DNA of 36,958 bases. Origin: Chloroflexota bacterium (GTDB taxonomy: Bacteria; Chloroflexota; Anaerolineae; Caldilineales; Caldilineaceae). Of this stretch, positions 1 through 11,400 are shown one piece after another. The notes beneath the pieces are model-generated. The model saw only the letters and a program-made list of their open reading frames with translations, was not told where the DNA came from and made no database searches. Location of the stretch: NCBI GenBank assembly GCA_003451595.1, contig DMDA01000092.1, forward strand, positions 1,613-38,570. The letters run 5' to 3'. The position numbers were made by a program, and so were the translations under genes. Position 1 is the first letter of the stretch. Every line of letters starts with the position of its first letter.

Positions 1-1
1 T

Positions 2-529
2 TTGGTTCAAGGAGGCGAAGCATGGACAAGCAGAACGGACAGGTACACGACGATCACCAATTTCATCTTTCTGGACGCCATCATCACCGGCAACTGGAAC
101 GCCTTTTTCAGCGCGCTGCGCCACATCACCCTGCCGGCGCTTGCCATCGGGTTGACTACTGCTGGCTTTATCATGCGCATGACGCGCTCGTCGATGCTCG
201 AAGTGATGCACCGCGAGTACATCCGTGCGGCGCGTTCTCGTGGGCTACGGAATCGCAGCATCCTCTGGGTGCACGCGCTGCGCAACGCCATGTTGCCTGT
301 GATCACCTTGCTCGGCTTGCAGTTCGGCGCGCTGCTGGGCGGCGCCGTGATCACCGAACTCGTCTTCTCGTGGCCCGGCATGGGGCGCATGTTGCTCGAC
401 GGTATCTTGCGCCGCGATTACGCCGTGGTGCAGGGCGCCGTGATCCTGGTGGCGTTTTTCTATGTGGTGGTCAACCTGCTTGTGGACATCTTCTATCACA
501 CGCTTGATCCACGGCTGCGGGGACGGTGA
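2..529 (+). CDS. ABC transporter permease, DppB/OppB type (5' truncated)
   Basis: This is the C-terminal part (about 175 residues) of an inner-membrane permease for peptide-, nickel- or opine-type ABC importers. The reading frame enters from the window edge, so the true start lies upstream. The cytoplasmic coupling (EAA-type) loop is visible around EYIRAARSRGLRNRSILW, followed by HALRNAMLPVITLLG, the usual contact with the ATPase. Hydrophobic segments surround it, and the end LDPRLRGR is typical of the DppB branch. No partner permease (DppC type) or ATPase follows; the next gene is an SDR. The rest of the transporter is therefore probably upstream of the window. Substrate cannot be inferred. 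Its position suggests it may feed the catabolic genes that follow. The family call is confident; the role is inference. Confidence 0.9.
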   Translation: MVQGGEAWTSRTDRYTTITNFIFLDAIITGNWNAFFSALRHITLPALAIGLTTAGFIMRMTRSSMLEVMHREYIRAARSRGLRNRSILWVHALRNAMLPVITLLGLQFGALLGGAVITELVFSWPGMGRMLLDGILRRDYAVVQGAVILVAFFYVVVNLLVDIFYHTLDPRLRGR

Positions 530-538
530 AGGCGGAGA

Positions 539-559
539 GATTAGAGATTGGAGATTGGG
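539..559 (+). repeat. Heptamer tandem repeat GATTRGA, three units
   Basis: Three head-to-tail 7-nt units (GATTAGA, GATTGGA, GATTGGG) begin ten bases after the permease stop codon. The same unit recurs in the larger array at 1474-1507. Confidence 0.75.
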
Positions 560-587
560 GAGATGAGCATAGTTGGCTGCGGCGGTT

Positions 588-616
588 CGCCCCTCGCAAC
601 TCGCCCCTCGCCCCTG
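588..616 (-). repeat. Interspersed GC-rich repeat, GAGTTGCGAGGGGCG family
   Basis: Read on the minus strand this contains GGGGCGAGTTGCGAGGGGCG. Related copies lie just after gene ends near 8252, 23346 and 34216. All copies are intergenic and close to stop codons. Confidence 0.6.
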
Positions 617-645
617 GATTCAGGTAAGGAGACTGGAAAACGGGT

Positions 646-1434
646 ATGGTGGAACGGATGACAGGAAAAGTGGCGATTGTCACGGGCGCGGCGCAGGGGA
701 TTGGGCGAGCAATTGCGCGACGGCTGGCGGCGGAGGGCGCCGCAGTCGTCTTTGCCGATCTCAACCTGCCGGCCGCAGAAGCCACGGCGGCGGCAGTGCA
801 CGCCGACACCGACGCGCCCTCGCTGGCGGTGCAGGTCGATGTAACTGACCGCGCAGGCGTTGAAGCAATGCTGGCAGCAACGCTGGAGCGCTTTGGTCGC
901 GTGGACATCCTGGTCAACAACGCTGGCATCTTCGGCAACGCCCGCTTCGAGGCGATGACCGATGACCAGTGGCAGCGCATGCTCAACGTCAACCTGACCA
1001 GCGTCTTTCTGGTCAGCCAGGTGGTAGTGCGCCACTGGCTGGCACACAAGACGCCCGGCGCCATCGTCAACATCGCCTCGATCAGCGGCATCGTCTCCTT
1101 CACTGACTCGTCGCACTACGCCGCCGCCAAGATGGGCGTGATCGGCTTGACGCGCTCCCTGGCAATGGAAATGGGGCCGCACGGCATCCGCGTCAACGCC
1201 GTAGCGCCCGGCATCATCGCCACCGAGATGACGCGACGTTCGTTGGAAGCCCCCGAACTTTCCGGCGGGTGGCTGCGCCGCATCCCACAGCACCGCTACG
1301 GCACGCCGGAGGATGTCGCGGCAGGCGTCGCCTTCCTCGCCTCCGACGATGCCGCCTACGTCAACGGTGAACTGCTGTTCATCGATGGCGGCGGGACTTT
1401 CGCCTGGGATAAGCCGAGCGATGCGGAGCGGTAG
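646..1434 (+). CDS. SDR-family NAD(P)-dependent oxidoreductase
   Basis: A classical short-chain dehydrogenase/reductase of 262 residues, normal family length. The Rossmann cofactor motif TGAAQGIG is at residues 13-20 and the structural NNAG motif follows. The catalytic set is complete: Ser145, Tyr158 and Lys162 in the context SHYAAAK with the usual 13-residue Ser-Tyr spacing. The C-terminal substrate-loop region and INGG-like ending (LLFIDGGGTF) fit the FabG/glucose-dehydrogenase-like group. It likely oxidises or reduces a hydroxyl/keto group in the cytoplasm. ATG at 646 is preferred because AAGGAG lies at 626-631; the next in-frame ATG at 658 is farther away. It sits between an ABC permease and an amidohydrolase, suggesting a catabolic operon. 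Substrate is unknown. Confidence 0.92.
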   Translation: MVERMTGKVAIVTGAAQGIGRAIARRLAAEGAAVVFADLNLPAAEATAAAVHADTDAPSLAVQVDVTDRAGVEAMLAATLERFGRVDILVNNAGIFGNARFEAMTDDQWQRMLNVNLTSVFLVSQVVVRHWLAHKTPGAIVNIASISGIVSFTDSSHYAAAKMGVIGLTRSLAMEMGPHGIRVNAVAPGIIATEMTRRSLEAPELSGGWLRRIPQHRYGTPEDVAAGVAFLASDDAAYVNGELLFIDGGGTFAWDKPSDAER

Positions 1435-1441
1435 GGGGAGA

Positions 1442-1507
1442 GATTGTGCGATTGTGAGATTATGAGATTATGAGATTGGAGATTGGAGATTGGAGATTGG
1501 AGATTGG
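1442..1507 (+). repeat. Compound microsatellite: octamers then heptamers
   Basis: Four octamers (GATTGTGC, GATTGTGA, GATTATGA, GATTATGA) at 1442-1473 run directly into almost five GATTGGA heptamers at 1474-1507. The array lies between the SDR stop and the start region of the amidohydrolase. Since 7 and 8 are not multiples of three, copy-number change would shift any frame read through it. Confidence 0.9.
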
Positions 1508-1569
1508 CTGGAAGCGATATTCACAATTCACAATTCGCTGGTCTCGATTCACAATTGCATCCTTCCCCG

Positions 1570-1599
1570 TTGCATCCTTCCCCGTTGATCGTCTGGGCT
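1570..1599 (+). repeat. 15-bp direct repeat, two copies
   Basis: TTGCATCCTTCCCCG occurs twice back to back just ahead of the homologous start of the amidohydrolase. Each copy reads LHPSP in the gene's frame. Each begins with TTG, so both contain a possible start codon. Confidence 0.8.
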
Positions 1600-3069
1600 G
1601 GGCTGGCTGTGTTGGACGCGCAGGCGCCGGTGCAACGCGACTACGGCGTGTGCGTGGTCGGCAACCGCATTGTCGATGTCGGTTCGCACATTGAATTGCA
1701 GGAACGATATCCTGACGCGACTTTTGTTGGCGGCGCCGACCTCTGCCTGCTGCCTGGTCTGGTCAACAGTCACGATCACGGACGTGCGCTCAGCAGCGTG
1801 GCGTTGGGGGTGGCTGACGACCTGCTCGAAGTGTGGCTGATGTCACTGGGCGCGCTGCCGGCGATCGACCCGACTTTGCTGGCGCAGCTTGAAGGCGTCA
1901 CGCTGTTGCGCAGCGGGGTCACCGCAACTGCGCACAGCCACAACCCTTCATCCTGGGATCGTCTGCCTGCTGAGTGCGCGCCGACGATCCACGGCTACCG
2001 CGCCGCTGGCATCCGTGTGGCCTTCCACCCTCCTTATGTTGATCAAAATCCGCTGCTCTATGCCGGGCACGCTGAATTTGTGGCTGGACTGAGCGCCGAG
2101 GTGCGGCCACTGGCGCAGGCGGCGATGCAGTTGCCTGCGCTCAGCCCCGGCGACTATTTTTCACTTTGCTCCGAGCTTTACAACCGCTTTCACGACGCCG
2201 CCGACCACACCATTCACATCCAGATCAGCCCGGCCGGCGGCGTTTGGTGCAGCGATACGCTGATCCTGGAGGCTTGCGACTGGGCGAAAACCCACAGCAC
2301 ACGCGTGCAGATGCATTTGCTGGAGACGCGCTATCAGGCGACGTATGCACGCCGACGCTGGAACAAGTCATTTGTGCAACATCTGGATGAGATCGGTGCG
2401 CTGGGTCCGTGGTTGACACTGGCGCACATGGTCTGGCTCGAAGACGGCGACATCGAGATATTGCGCAGCCGCAGCGTCGCCATCGCCCACAATCCGAGCA
2501 GCAACCTGCGCCTGCGCAGCGGCATCGCGCCGCTGCCTGATCTCCTGGCGGCGGGGATTGAAGTGGGCGTGGGGCTGGATGGCTACGCGCTTGACGATGA
2601 CCAGGACTATCTGCGCGAGCTGCGGCTGGCGTGGACGCTGGCAAATCGCCCCGGCGCAACATCGCCGACCGTCGCCGCCGCCGACATCCTGCACGCGGGG
2701 ACAGTCGGTGGCGCGGCTGTGACCTTCGGCGCCGACGCACTACTTGGGCGGTTGGGGGTCGGCGCGCTGGCAGATTGTGTGCTGCTCGACTGGCAAGGCC
2801 TTGTGGGCGTCTGGATGTCGCCACTGGCGTCACCGGTCGATGTATTGCTGCGCCGCGCCAATCGCACGCACGTGCGGCATGTCATGGTCAATGGCGAGTG
2901 GGTCGTGCGCGCTGGGCGTGCGACGCGCATCGATGAAGCCGCGCTGATAGCGGAGGTACGGGCAGCGCTTCACCGTGCCAGCCGTCACGAACAGCACGGC
3001 TTGGGGGTGGCGCAGCTACTGGCGCCCCACGTGCGCCGCTTCTATGCCAGCTGGGATGCAGCAGAGTGA
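1585..3069 (+). CDS. Amidohydrolase-family protein (ATZ/TRZ/SsnA-like deaminase or chlorohydrolase group)
   Basis: A metal-dependent TIM-barrel hydrolase of the amidohydrolase superfamily, in the group acting on guanine, cytosine, triazines and related rings. Numbering from a TTG at 1483, metal ligands are visible as His97 and His99 (NSHDHG), His278 with nearby Glu281 (MHLLETR), His315 (LAHMVWL) and Asp366 (GVGLDGYALDDD). The C-terminal composite beta domain (GALADCVLLDW) is present. The start is uncertain: the frame is open to TTG at 1483, but those first 34 codons are made of microsatellite and a duplicated 15-bp repeat. Recognisable family sequence begins at LIVWAGLAVLDAQ, so TTG at 1585 (494 residues) is chosen. 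No good ribosome binding site is seen. The gene lies between an SDR and an aldehyde dehydrogenase. Exact substrate cannot be told. Confidence 0.85.
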   Translation: MIVWAGLAVLDAQAPVQRDYGVCVVGNRIVDVGSHIELQERYPDATFVGGADLCLLPGLVNSHDHGRALSSVALGVADDLLEVWLMSLGALPAIDPTLLAQLEGVTLLRSGVTATAHSHNPSSWDRLPAECAPTIHGYRAAGIRVAFHPPYVDQNPLLYAGHAEFVAGLSAEVRPLAQAAMQLPALSPGDYFSLCSELYNRFHDAADHTIHIQISPAGGVWCSDTLILEACDWAKTHSTRVQMHLLETRYQATYARRRWNKSFVQHLDEIGALGPWLTLAHMVWLEDGDIEILRSRSVAIAHNPSSNLRLRSGIAPLPDLLAAGIEVGVGLDGYALDDDQDYLRELRLAWTLANRPGATSPTVAAADILHAGTVGGAAVTFGADALLGRLGVGALADCVLLDWQGLVGVWMSPLASPVDVLLRRANRTHVRHVMVNGEWVVRAGRATRIDEAALIAEVRAALHRASRHEQHGLGVAQLLAPHVRRFYASWDAAE

Positions 3070-3093
3070 ACAGGAAAGACCCATATTACCGCT

Positions 3094-4593
3094 ATGACAA
3101 CCACAACGACGCCGACTGAAATCTCTCCAGCCGTGACTGAGTTTCTGCAACGGGAACCGCGCCTGCTGATCGACGGGGACTGGCAGCCTGCCCGCACCGG
3201 CGCGACCTTCCCCACGCTCAATCCAGCCACCGGCAAGCCGCTATGTCACGTCGCTGCGGGCGACGCCGCCGATGTTGATGCGGCGGTGAGAGCCGCGCAG
3301 CGCGCCTTGCCAGCCTGGGCTGCGCTCATGCCAGCGCAGCGCGAACGCCTATTGCATCGTTTTGCCGACTTGATGGAGGCACATAAAGACGAGCTGGCGC
3401 AACTCGAGACGCTCGACAACGGCAAGCCCTTCCGCGTCGCCTACAACGTCGAGATCAATGTCGCCATCGGGCAGATGCGCTACTACGCTGGCTGGCCCAC
3501 CAAGTTGACCGGCGAGACCTACGCCGTATCGTCGCCCGGCTTTCATGTCTACACGCGGCGCGAACCGGTCGGCGTCTGCGCCGCGATCACGCCGTGGAAC
3601 TACTCGCTGGTGATGGCGGCGCAAAAGATCGGGCCTGCGCTGGCGGCGGGTAACACGCTTGTGCTCAAGCCTGCCGAGCAGACGCCGTTGACCGCGCTAA
3701 AACTGGGCGAGCTGGCGCTGGAGGCCGGCATCCCGCCGGGCGTGCTCAATGTCGTCACCGGCTTTGGGCACACCGCTGGCGCCGCACTCAGCCATCACCC
3801 CGGTGTGGCAAAGGTAGCGTTCACCGGCTCCACGGAAGTCGGCAAGGCGATTCAGCGGGCGGCGGCGGAGACGATCAAGCGCGTTTCGCTGGAGTTGGGC
3901 GGCAAGTCACCGCTAATCCTCTTCGACGATGTGGAAGACCTGGACGCCGCCGCCGAAGCTGCACTGTGGGCGATCTTCAGCAACAGCGGGCAAAACTGCG
4001 TCGCCGGTTCGCGTCTCTTCGTGCAAGCCGGCATCTACGAGGCGGTGCTGGCGCGGCTGGCGGCGCGGGCGCAGCAACTGGTGGTAGGTCCGGGCATCGA
4101 AGCGGCGACCGACCTGGGACCGCTCATCTCCGCCGAGCAACTGGCGCGCGTGCAACACTACATCGAGGCAGGCTTACGATCGGGGGCAACGCTGATCACC
4201 GGCGGCGAACGGCCAGGCGGACGGCTGGCAGAAGGCTACTTTCTGGCGCCGACAATCTTTGCCCACGTCGCTGACAACGCGGCCATTGCCTGCGAAGAGA
4301 TTTTCGGGCCGGTGCTCTCCGTCTTTCGCTTCGAGGATGAAGAGGAAGTCCTCGCCCGCGCCAATGCGCTGCCCTTTGGGCTGGCAGCGGGCGTGTGGAC
4401 GCAACATCTGGGACGCGCACATCGCATGGCGGCGCGGCTCAAGGCGGGCGTGGTCTGGATCAACACCTACGATTGGTTCGACCCGGCGGCGCCCTTTGGC
4501 GGCATGGGTGAAAGCGGTCTGGGGCGCGAGCTGGGGCGGCAAGTCATGGATGCGTACACCGAACTGAAGACAGTCTGGGTCAAGGTGGCGTGA
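3094..4593 (+). CDS. NAD(P)-dependent aldehyde dehydrogenase
   Basis: A 499-residue ALDH superfamily enzyme that oxidises an aldehyde to the acid. The N-terminal cofactor domain contains TPWNYS and KPAEQTPLTAL. The Rossmann glycine segment is FTGSTEVGKAI. The general-base glutamate is Glu267 in LELGGKSP and the nucleophile is Cys302 in NSGQNCVAGS, so the active site is intact. The ending GGMGESGLGRELG is typical of betaine-aldehyde or phenylacetaldehyde-like members, but the specific aldehyde cannot be assigned. The gene starts 24 nt after the amidohydrolase. Its stop overlaps the start of the next SDR (TGATG), which implies translational coupling. Together these suggest an alcohol-to-aldehyde-to-acid sequence within one pathway. 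Confidence 0.95.
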   Translation: MTTTTTPTEISPAVTEFLQREPRLLIDGDWQPARTGATFPTLNPATGKPLCHVAAGDAADVDAAVRAAQRALPAWAALMPAQRERLLHRFADLMEAHKDELAQLETLDNGKPFRVAYNVEINVAIGQMRYYAGWPTKLTGETYAVSSPGFHVYTRREPVGVCAAITPWNYSLVMAAQKIGPALAAGNTLVLKPAEQTPLTALKLGELALEAGIPPGVLNVVTGFGHTAGAALSHHPGVAKVAFTGSTEVGKAIQRAAAETIKRVSLELGGKSPLILFDDVEDLDAAAEAALWAIFSNSGQNCVAGSRLFVQAGIYEAVLARLAARAQQLVVGPGIEAATDLGPLISAEQLARVQHYIEAGLRSGATLITGGERPGGRLAEGYFLAPTIFAHVADNAAIACEEIFGPVLSVFRFEDEEEVLARANALPFGLAAGVWTQHLGRAHRMAARLKAGVVWINTYDWFDPAAPFGGMGESGLGRELGRQVMDAYTELKTVWVKVA

Positions 4594-5357
4594 TGGAACT
4601 GACATTGCACAACAAAGTGGCGATGGTGACCGGTGGCGGCTCCGGCATCGGGCGGGCGATAGCGCTGGCGTTTGCCGAGGCGGGCGCGGCAGTGGCAGTG
4701 GTGGGGCGAACGCCGGCAAAGCTCAGCGCCGTCGCCGCAGAAATTCGGCGCAGCGGTGGGCGCAGCCTTGCCGTCCCCGCCGACGTGAGCCGGGGCGATG
4801 ACGTGGCGGCGGCAGTGGACAGCACCGTTGCCGCGTTCGGCGGTTTGGACATCCTGGTCAACAATGCTGGCTTCAGCCCGTCGGGGCGCGTCACCGACAT
4901 CAGCGAAGCGGAGTGGGACGAGTGCCTTGCCGTCAACCTGCGCAGCGTCTTCCTCGGCGCGCGGGCAGCGATCCCGCACATGCAGCAACGCGGCGCGGGC
5001 GTCATCCTCAGCGTGGCCGGCACCTTTGGCTTGCGGGCCGCCGCCAACAAAGCCGCATACTCCACGGCAAAAGCCGGCGTGATCAACCTGACGCGCGCCA
5101 TTGCACTCGATTACGGACCAGAGCGCATCCGCTGCAACGTGATCTGCCCCGGCTACGTCGATACACCGCTGACGGCAGGCGTCGCCCCCGCCGACCGAGA
5201 TGCATTTCTGGCGGCGACGCAGCCGTTGCCTGGCGTGATCCAGGCAAACGACGTGGCGGCATTAGCGGTCTATCTGGCGTCGGAGGCGGCGAACATGATC
5301 ACGGGGCAGGTCTTCGTGATCGATGGTGGGCAGCAGGCAGGACTTTATCGAGCATAA
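4593..5357 (+). CDS. SDR-family oxidoreductase
   Basis: A 254-residue short-chain dehydrogenase/reductase. The cofactor motif TGGGSGIG is near residues 10-17 and NNAG (NNAGFS) follows. Tyr156 and Lys160 (AAYSTAK) are present. The aligned catalytic serine is Ser140, giving a Ser-Tyr spacing of 16 rather than 13, so the loop between them appears three residues longer than usual. ATG at 4593 overlaps the aldehyde dehydrogenase stop by one base; a GTG one codon upstream (4590) is an alternative. It ends in a FabG-like VIDGGQQAGLYRA. It is probably co-translated with the aldehyde dehydrogenase and may supply its aldehyde or process a side product. Substrate is unknown. Confidence 0.92.
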   Translation: MELTLHNKVAMVTGGGSGIGRAIALAFAEAGAAVAVVGRTPAKLSAVAAEIRRSGGRSLAVPADVSRGDDVAAAVDSTVAAFGGLDILVNNAGFSPSGRVTDISEAEWDECLAVNLRSVFLGARAAIPHMQQRGAGVILSVAGTFGLRAAANKAAYSTAKAGVINLTRAIALDYGPERIRCNVICPGYVDTPLTAGVAPADRDAFLAATQPLPGVIQANDVAALAVYLASEAANMITGQVFVIDGGQQAGLYRA

Positions 5358-5452
5358 TTGACTTACATCCGCGCAACTCAACAAGCGTCTGACCTCCCCG
5401 TTCCGTCCCGCGTAACCCTTGAGCATCCCGACGGATTTTTGCCCCATTTTCC

Positions 5453-5482
5453 TTGTCGCTTGCCGGTCGTCTATGGTATAAT
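5453..5482 (+). promoter_or_regulatory. Sigma70-like promoter for ftsK, extended -10
   Basis: A consensus -10 box TATAAT at 5477-5482 is preceded by TGG, an extended -10. A -35-like TTGTCG lies at 5453-5458 with an 18-nt spacer. The start point would fall near 5489, upstream of the ATG at 5528. This argues against using the in-frame TTG at 5453 as the ftsK start. Confidence 0.65.
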
Positions 5483-5527
5483 TCCGCCGGAACGGATGTT
5501 CGGTTGCATCTTCTGGGAAATGGCGGC

Positions 5528-8254
<2,727 letters not shown>

Positions 8255-8276
8255 GTTGTAAGGGGCGGGTGCATGA

Positions 8277-8292
8277 GCGTCACGCGTGACGC
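8277..8292. repeat. 16-bp perfect palindrome, TGACGCR repeat family
   Basis: GCGTCACGCGTGACGC is its own reverse complement. It lies 23 bases after the ftsK stop codon. The half-site TGACGC recurs after ettA (29448) and in the large hairpin after ilvD (32558). Confidence 0.75.
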
Positions 8293-8370
8293 ATAACGCC
8301 TGCATGATCATGTACATCCGCTATTCACACTTCAAAATTCGCACTCCAAAAATCTTCGTGAGGTCTTCCT

Positions 8371-9726
8371 ATGTATGATCTGCTTATCCGCAACGGTGTG
8401 ATTATCAACAGCGACGGCATCGTGAATGCCGACCTGGCGATCCAGGATGAGCGGATCGTCGCGATTGGCCTGGGGCTGGCGGGGCGGCGCGTCATCGACG
8501 CGGACGGCTGCTATGTGATTCCAGGCGCCATCGATCCACATGTGCACCTGCAAATGCCGCTGGCAGGCCGCGTCAGTTCTGACACTTTCCGCAGTGGCAC
8601 GATCGCGGCGGCGTGCGGCGGGACAACGACCGTGATCGACTTTGTCGAGCCGCAGCCAGGTCAGTCGATGTTGGCGGCGCTTGCTCAGCGTCGCGCCGAA
8701 GCAATCGGCGAAGTCGCCATCGACTTTGGTTTGCATATGACCATCCCGACCTGGCACGCCACCACACCCCACGCGCTGGACGAGGTTCCCGCTGCCGTTG
8801 CTGCTGGCTGTCTCACGTTCAAGATGTATCAGGCTTATCAGGGCATGGTGCTCGACGACGTGGCGCTGCTGCGCGCGCTGACCGCAGTGGCGGAAGCAGG
8901 CGGGCGTACGGTGCTCCACAGTGAGACTGGCCCCGTGCTCGACATACTGCGCGCCGACGCGCTGGCGGAAGGACACACCGAACCGATCTGGCATGCCTAC
9001 ACGCGCCCGGCGCCGCTCGAAGCCAGCGCCGTCCATCGCGCCGCCGAGCTGGCCGATTTGGCGGGTTGCCCGCTCTATATCTTCCACGTTGGTTGCCAGG
9101 AAAGCGTCTGGGAGATTATCCAGGCGCGAGCGCGCGGCATCGATATCTGGGGCGAAACCTGTCCGCAATACCTGCTGCTCACAGCTGAGGAGCATTTGGG
9201 CGGGCTGAACGGCGAATTGTACGTCTGCGCACCGCCGCTGCGCACGTATGACGACAACCAACTGCTTTGGCAAGCGCTGGCACGAGATGATCTGCAAGTT
9301 GTCAGCACTGACCACTGCCCATGGACTGCTGAGGAGAAACGTCAGCCCGACTTCACCCTGATCCCAGGCGGTGTGCCCAGCATCGAGGCGCGGTTGGCGC
9401 TTGTGCACCACTTCGGCGTCAATCAAGGAGCGCTGACGCTGGAGCGGTGGGTGCAGGTCTGCGCCACCAACGCCGCTCGCTGGATGGGGCTGGAACGCAA
9501 AGGGCGCCTGGCGCCAGGTTGCGACGCTGATGTCGTCATCTTCGACCCGGAGCGGGTTAAGTACATCGCCCCTGATACGTTGCATGAGCACGCCGGCTGG
9601 ACGCCCTACGAAGGCTTGGAAGTCACCGGCTGGCCACGCACCGTCCTCTTGCGCGGACAGCTCATTGTTGAAGACGAGCAATATGTCGGCATGCCGGGCG
9701 ATGGTCGTTTCGTTGAACGCAGATAA
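8371..9726 (+). CDS. D-hydantoinase / dihydropyrimidinase-like amidohydrolase
   Basis: A 451-residue cyclic-imide hydrolase of the dihydropyrimidinase/allantoinase/dihydroorotase-like family. It would open hydantoin, dihydropyrimidine or related rings in the cytoplasm. The full binuclear metal site is visible: His57 and His59 (DPHVHLQ), Lys151 that would be carbamylated (TFKMYQAY), His183 (LHSETG), His239 (IFHVGC) and Asp314 (STDHCPW). These positions match those usual for bacterial hydantoinases almost exactly. The start ATG at 8371 has GTGAGG a few bases upstream. The gene follows ftsK after 116 nt and is 8 nt from the MurJ-like gene, so it is probably co-transcribed with the latter. Allantoinase or another ring hydrolase remains possible; dihydropyrimidinase/hydantoinase is favoured by the lysine and serine-loop context. 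Confidence 0.9.
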   Translation: MYDLLIRNGVIINSDGIVNADLAIQDERIVAIGLGLAGRRVIDADGCYVIPGAIDPHVHLQMPLAGRVSSDTFRSGTIAAACGGTTTVIDFVEPQPGQSMLAALAQRRAEAIGEVAIDFGLHMTIPTWHATTPHALDEVPAAVAAGCLTFKMYQAYQGMVLDDVALLRALTAVAEAGGRTVLHSETGPVLDILRADALAEGHTEPIWHAYTRPAPLEASAVHRAAELADLAGCPLYIFHVGCQESVWEIIQARARGIDIWGETCPQYLLLTAEEHLGGLNGELYVCAPPLRTYDDNQLLWQALARDDLQVVSTDHCPWTAEEKRQPDFTLIPGGVPSIEARLALVHHFGVNQGALTLERWVQVCATNAARWMGLERKGRLAPGCDADVVIFDPERVKYIAPDTLHEHAGWTPYEGLEVTGWPRTVLLRGQLIVEDEQYVGMPGDGRFVERR

Positions 9727-9734
9727 TCTCCAGT

Positions 9735-11258
9735 TTGTCGCACACGCGCTTTCTTTTCCGCTCTTCCGTCATGGTCATGGCGCTCAATGGCGTCAGCCGC
9801 CTGACCGGTTTTGTCAAGCTGTTGCTGATGACGCGCACCTTTGGCATCGGCGACGCAGCGGACGCCTACGCCGCCGCCAACCAACTGCCGGAACTACTCT
9901 TTGCGATGCTGGCGGGTGGGGCGGTGGCGGCGGCGTTTATCCCTGTCTACACAGGCATCCTGGCGCGCCGTGATGCAGAGCCGGCGGCGCGCTTCGCCAA
10001 CACGATCGTTGCCTTGACGGTGATGGCGCTGGGCGGGCTGGGACTGGTCGTAATTGTTGGCGCGCCATGGATCACAACGCATCTGCTTACGCCCGGCTTC
10101 TCCTCCGCTCAACAGGCGCTGACTGCCCATCTCGTCCAGGTGCTGATGGTGGCGACCTTCTTTTTCGCTGTCGGCAGCATCTATGCCAGCATTCTTCAGG
10201 CGCACGATCATTTCTTTGCCCCGGCGATGGGCGGCATCCTCATCGACCTGGGGCAGATTGTCGGGATTGCGCTGCTGGCGCCACAGCTTGGCATCGCCAG
10301 CGCCGCGTGGGGATTGACCGGCGGCGCCGTGATGATTCTGGCGGTGCAGGCGCCCTTCCTGTGGCGGCTGGGGCTGGACAACCGGCCAACGTTGGCGTTG
10401 CGTACCGAAGGCATAAACGAGATGGTGCATCTCTTCTGGCCACGCCTGGTGACGATGGGCGCAGGTCAAGCCGTCGATCTGGTGGTTGTGCGCCTGGCGT
10501 CGGGGCTGGCGCCGGGCAGTATGTCGGCCTATTTCTACGCAGTGCTAATCATGGCGTATATGCCGCGCGGCCTCTTTGCTCAGGCCATCGCTACGGTGAT
10601 CTTCCCGACGATGGCGCGCCAGTACAACAGTGGTGATCTGACAGGGCTGCAGGCGACGACGACGGCTGGGTTGCGCGCCACGCTGGCGCTGGTAATCCCG
10701 GCGGCAGTCGGGATCATGGCGCTGGGGCTGCCGGGGATGCGCTTCCTCTTCCCTGGCGAGGAACTGGATGGCGCCGCGCTGACGCTGGTTTTCACGTTGA
10801 CGGCGATCCTGAGTGTGCGGTTGATCAGTGATGCCAGCGTTGACATCCTGTCGCTGGCTTTCTATGCGCGGCACAACACGCGTCTGCCGATGGTCGCCAA
10901 CGTGGTGTGGATGGCGACCGTCTTGGGCTTGAGCTATGTGTTGGTGACGCCGCTGGGTATTTACGGGCTGGCATGGGCGTCGGCATTGGCAGGGTTGGGG
11001 CTGATGCTGGCGCTGCTGGTTGTCGTCTGGCGCAGCCATCACGGCATCGACGGGCGCTCATTAGCGCTCACGGTTGGGCGCGCAGTCATGGCGGCGGCGG
11101 CTATGGTTGTCGCTGTGCGTCTGCTCAGCCGTATTCACTTGCCGGAGATGTCCTTCGTGATTGTCGGGATTATGGGCGGCGCAGCGGTCTATGTGAGCGT
11201 CTATGCTGCGCTTGGTGGTCGTGAGTTGCTCACACTGTTGCGACGCACCGGCGCATAG
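9735..11258 (+). CDS. murJ: MurJ/MviN-family lipid II flippase
   Basis: A polytopic membrane protein of 507 residues in the MATE-like MOP superfamily, expected to flip lipid II across the inner membrane for peptidoglycan synthesis. The N-terminal signature region LFRSSVMVMALNGVSRLTGF followed by DAYAAANQLPELLFAMLAGG and AAFIPVY is characteristic of MurJ, and about 14 hydrophobic segments run through the protein. The chosen start is a TTG at 9735 because the family N-terminus (TRFLFRSS) is then complete; ATG at 9771 would remove twelve residues of this conserved region. No strong ribosome binding site is visible. It follows the hydantoinase by 8 nt. A polysaccharide flippase is the alternative, but MurJ-specific N-terminal similarity makes that less likely. 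Confidence 0.88.
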   Translation: MSHTRFLFRSSVMVMALNGVSRLTGFVKLLLMTRTFGIGDAADAYAAANQLPELLFAMLAGGAVAAAFIPVYTGILARRDAEPAARFANTIVALTVMALGGLGLVVIVGAPWITTHLLTPGFSSAQQALTAHLVQVLMVATFFFAVGSIYASILQAHDHFFAPAMGGILIDLGQIVGIALLAPQLGIASAAWGLTGGAVMILAVQAPFLWRLGLDNRPTLALRTEGINEMVHLFWPRLVTMGAGQAVDLVVVRLASGLAPGSMSAYFYAVLIMAYMPRGLFAQAIATVIFPTMARQYNSGDLTGLQATTTAGLRATLALVIPAAVGIMALGLPGMRFLFPGEELDGAALTLVFTLTAILSVRLISDASVDILSLAFYARHNTRLPMVANVVWMATVLGLSYVLVTPLGIYGLAWASALAGLGLMLALLVVVWRSHHGIDGRSLALTVGRAVMAAAAMVVAVRLLSRIHLPEMSFVIVGIMGGAAVYVSVYAALGGRELLTLLRRTGA

Positions 11259-11400
11259 GACGGTGTGCAGCGCGTTTTATGGCTGCTGGTCTTGACGCTG
11301 CTGTCCCACCGCTCAGAACACAGCGGGGCATTCGGGAGGGACGAGGGGAGGTCATTTCCACCAACTAATAGATAGCACAATCAAACATCGTACATCCGAT

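Noticed and set aside
1442..1507. Possible CRISPR array
   Set aside because: Units of 7-8 nt are contiguous without spacers, so this is a microsatellite.
8332..9681. 449-codon open frame on the minus strand
   Set aside because: It lies wholly antisense to the hydantoinase, has low-complexity composition (His/Arg/Gln rich) and no family motifs. High GC creates such shadows.
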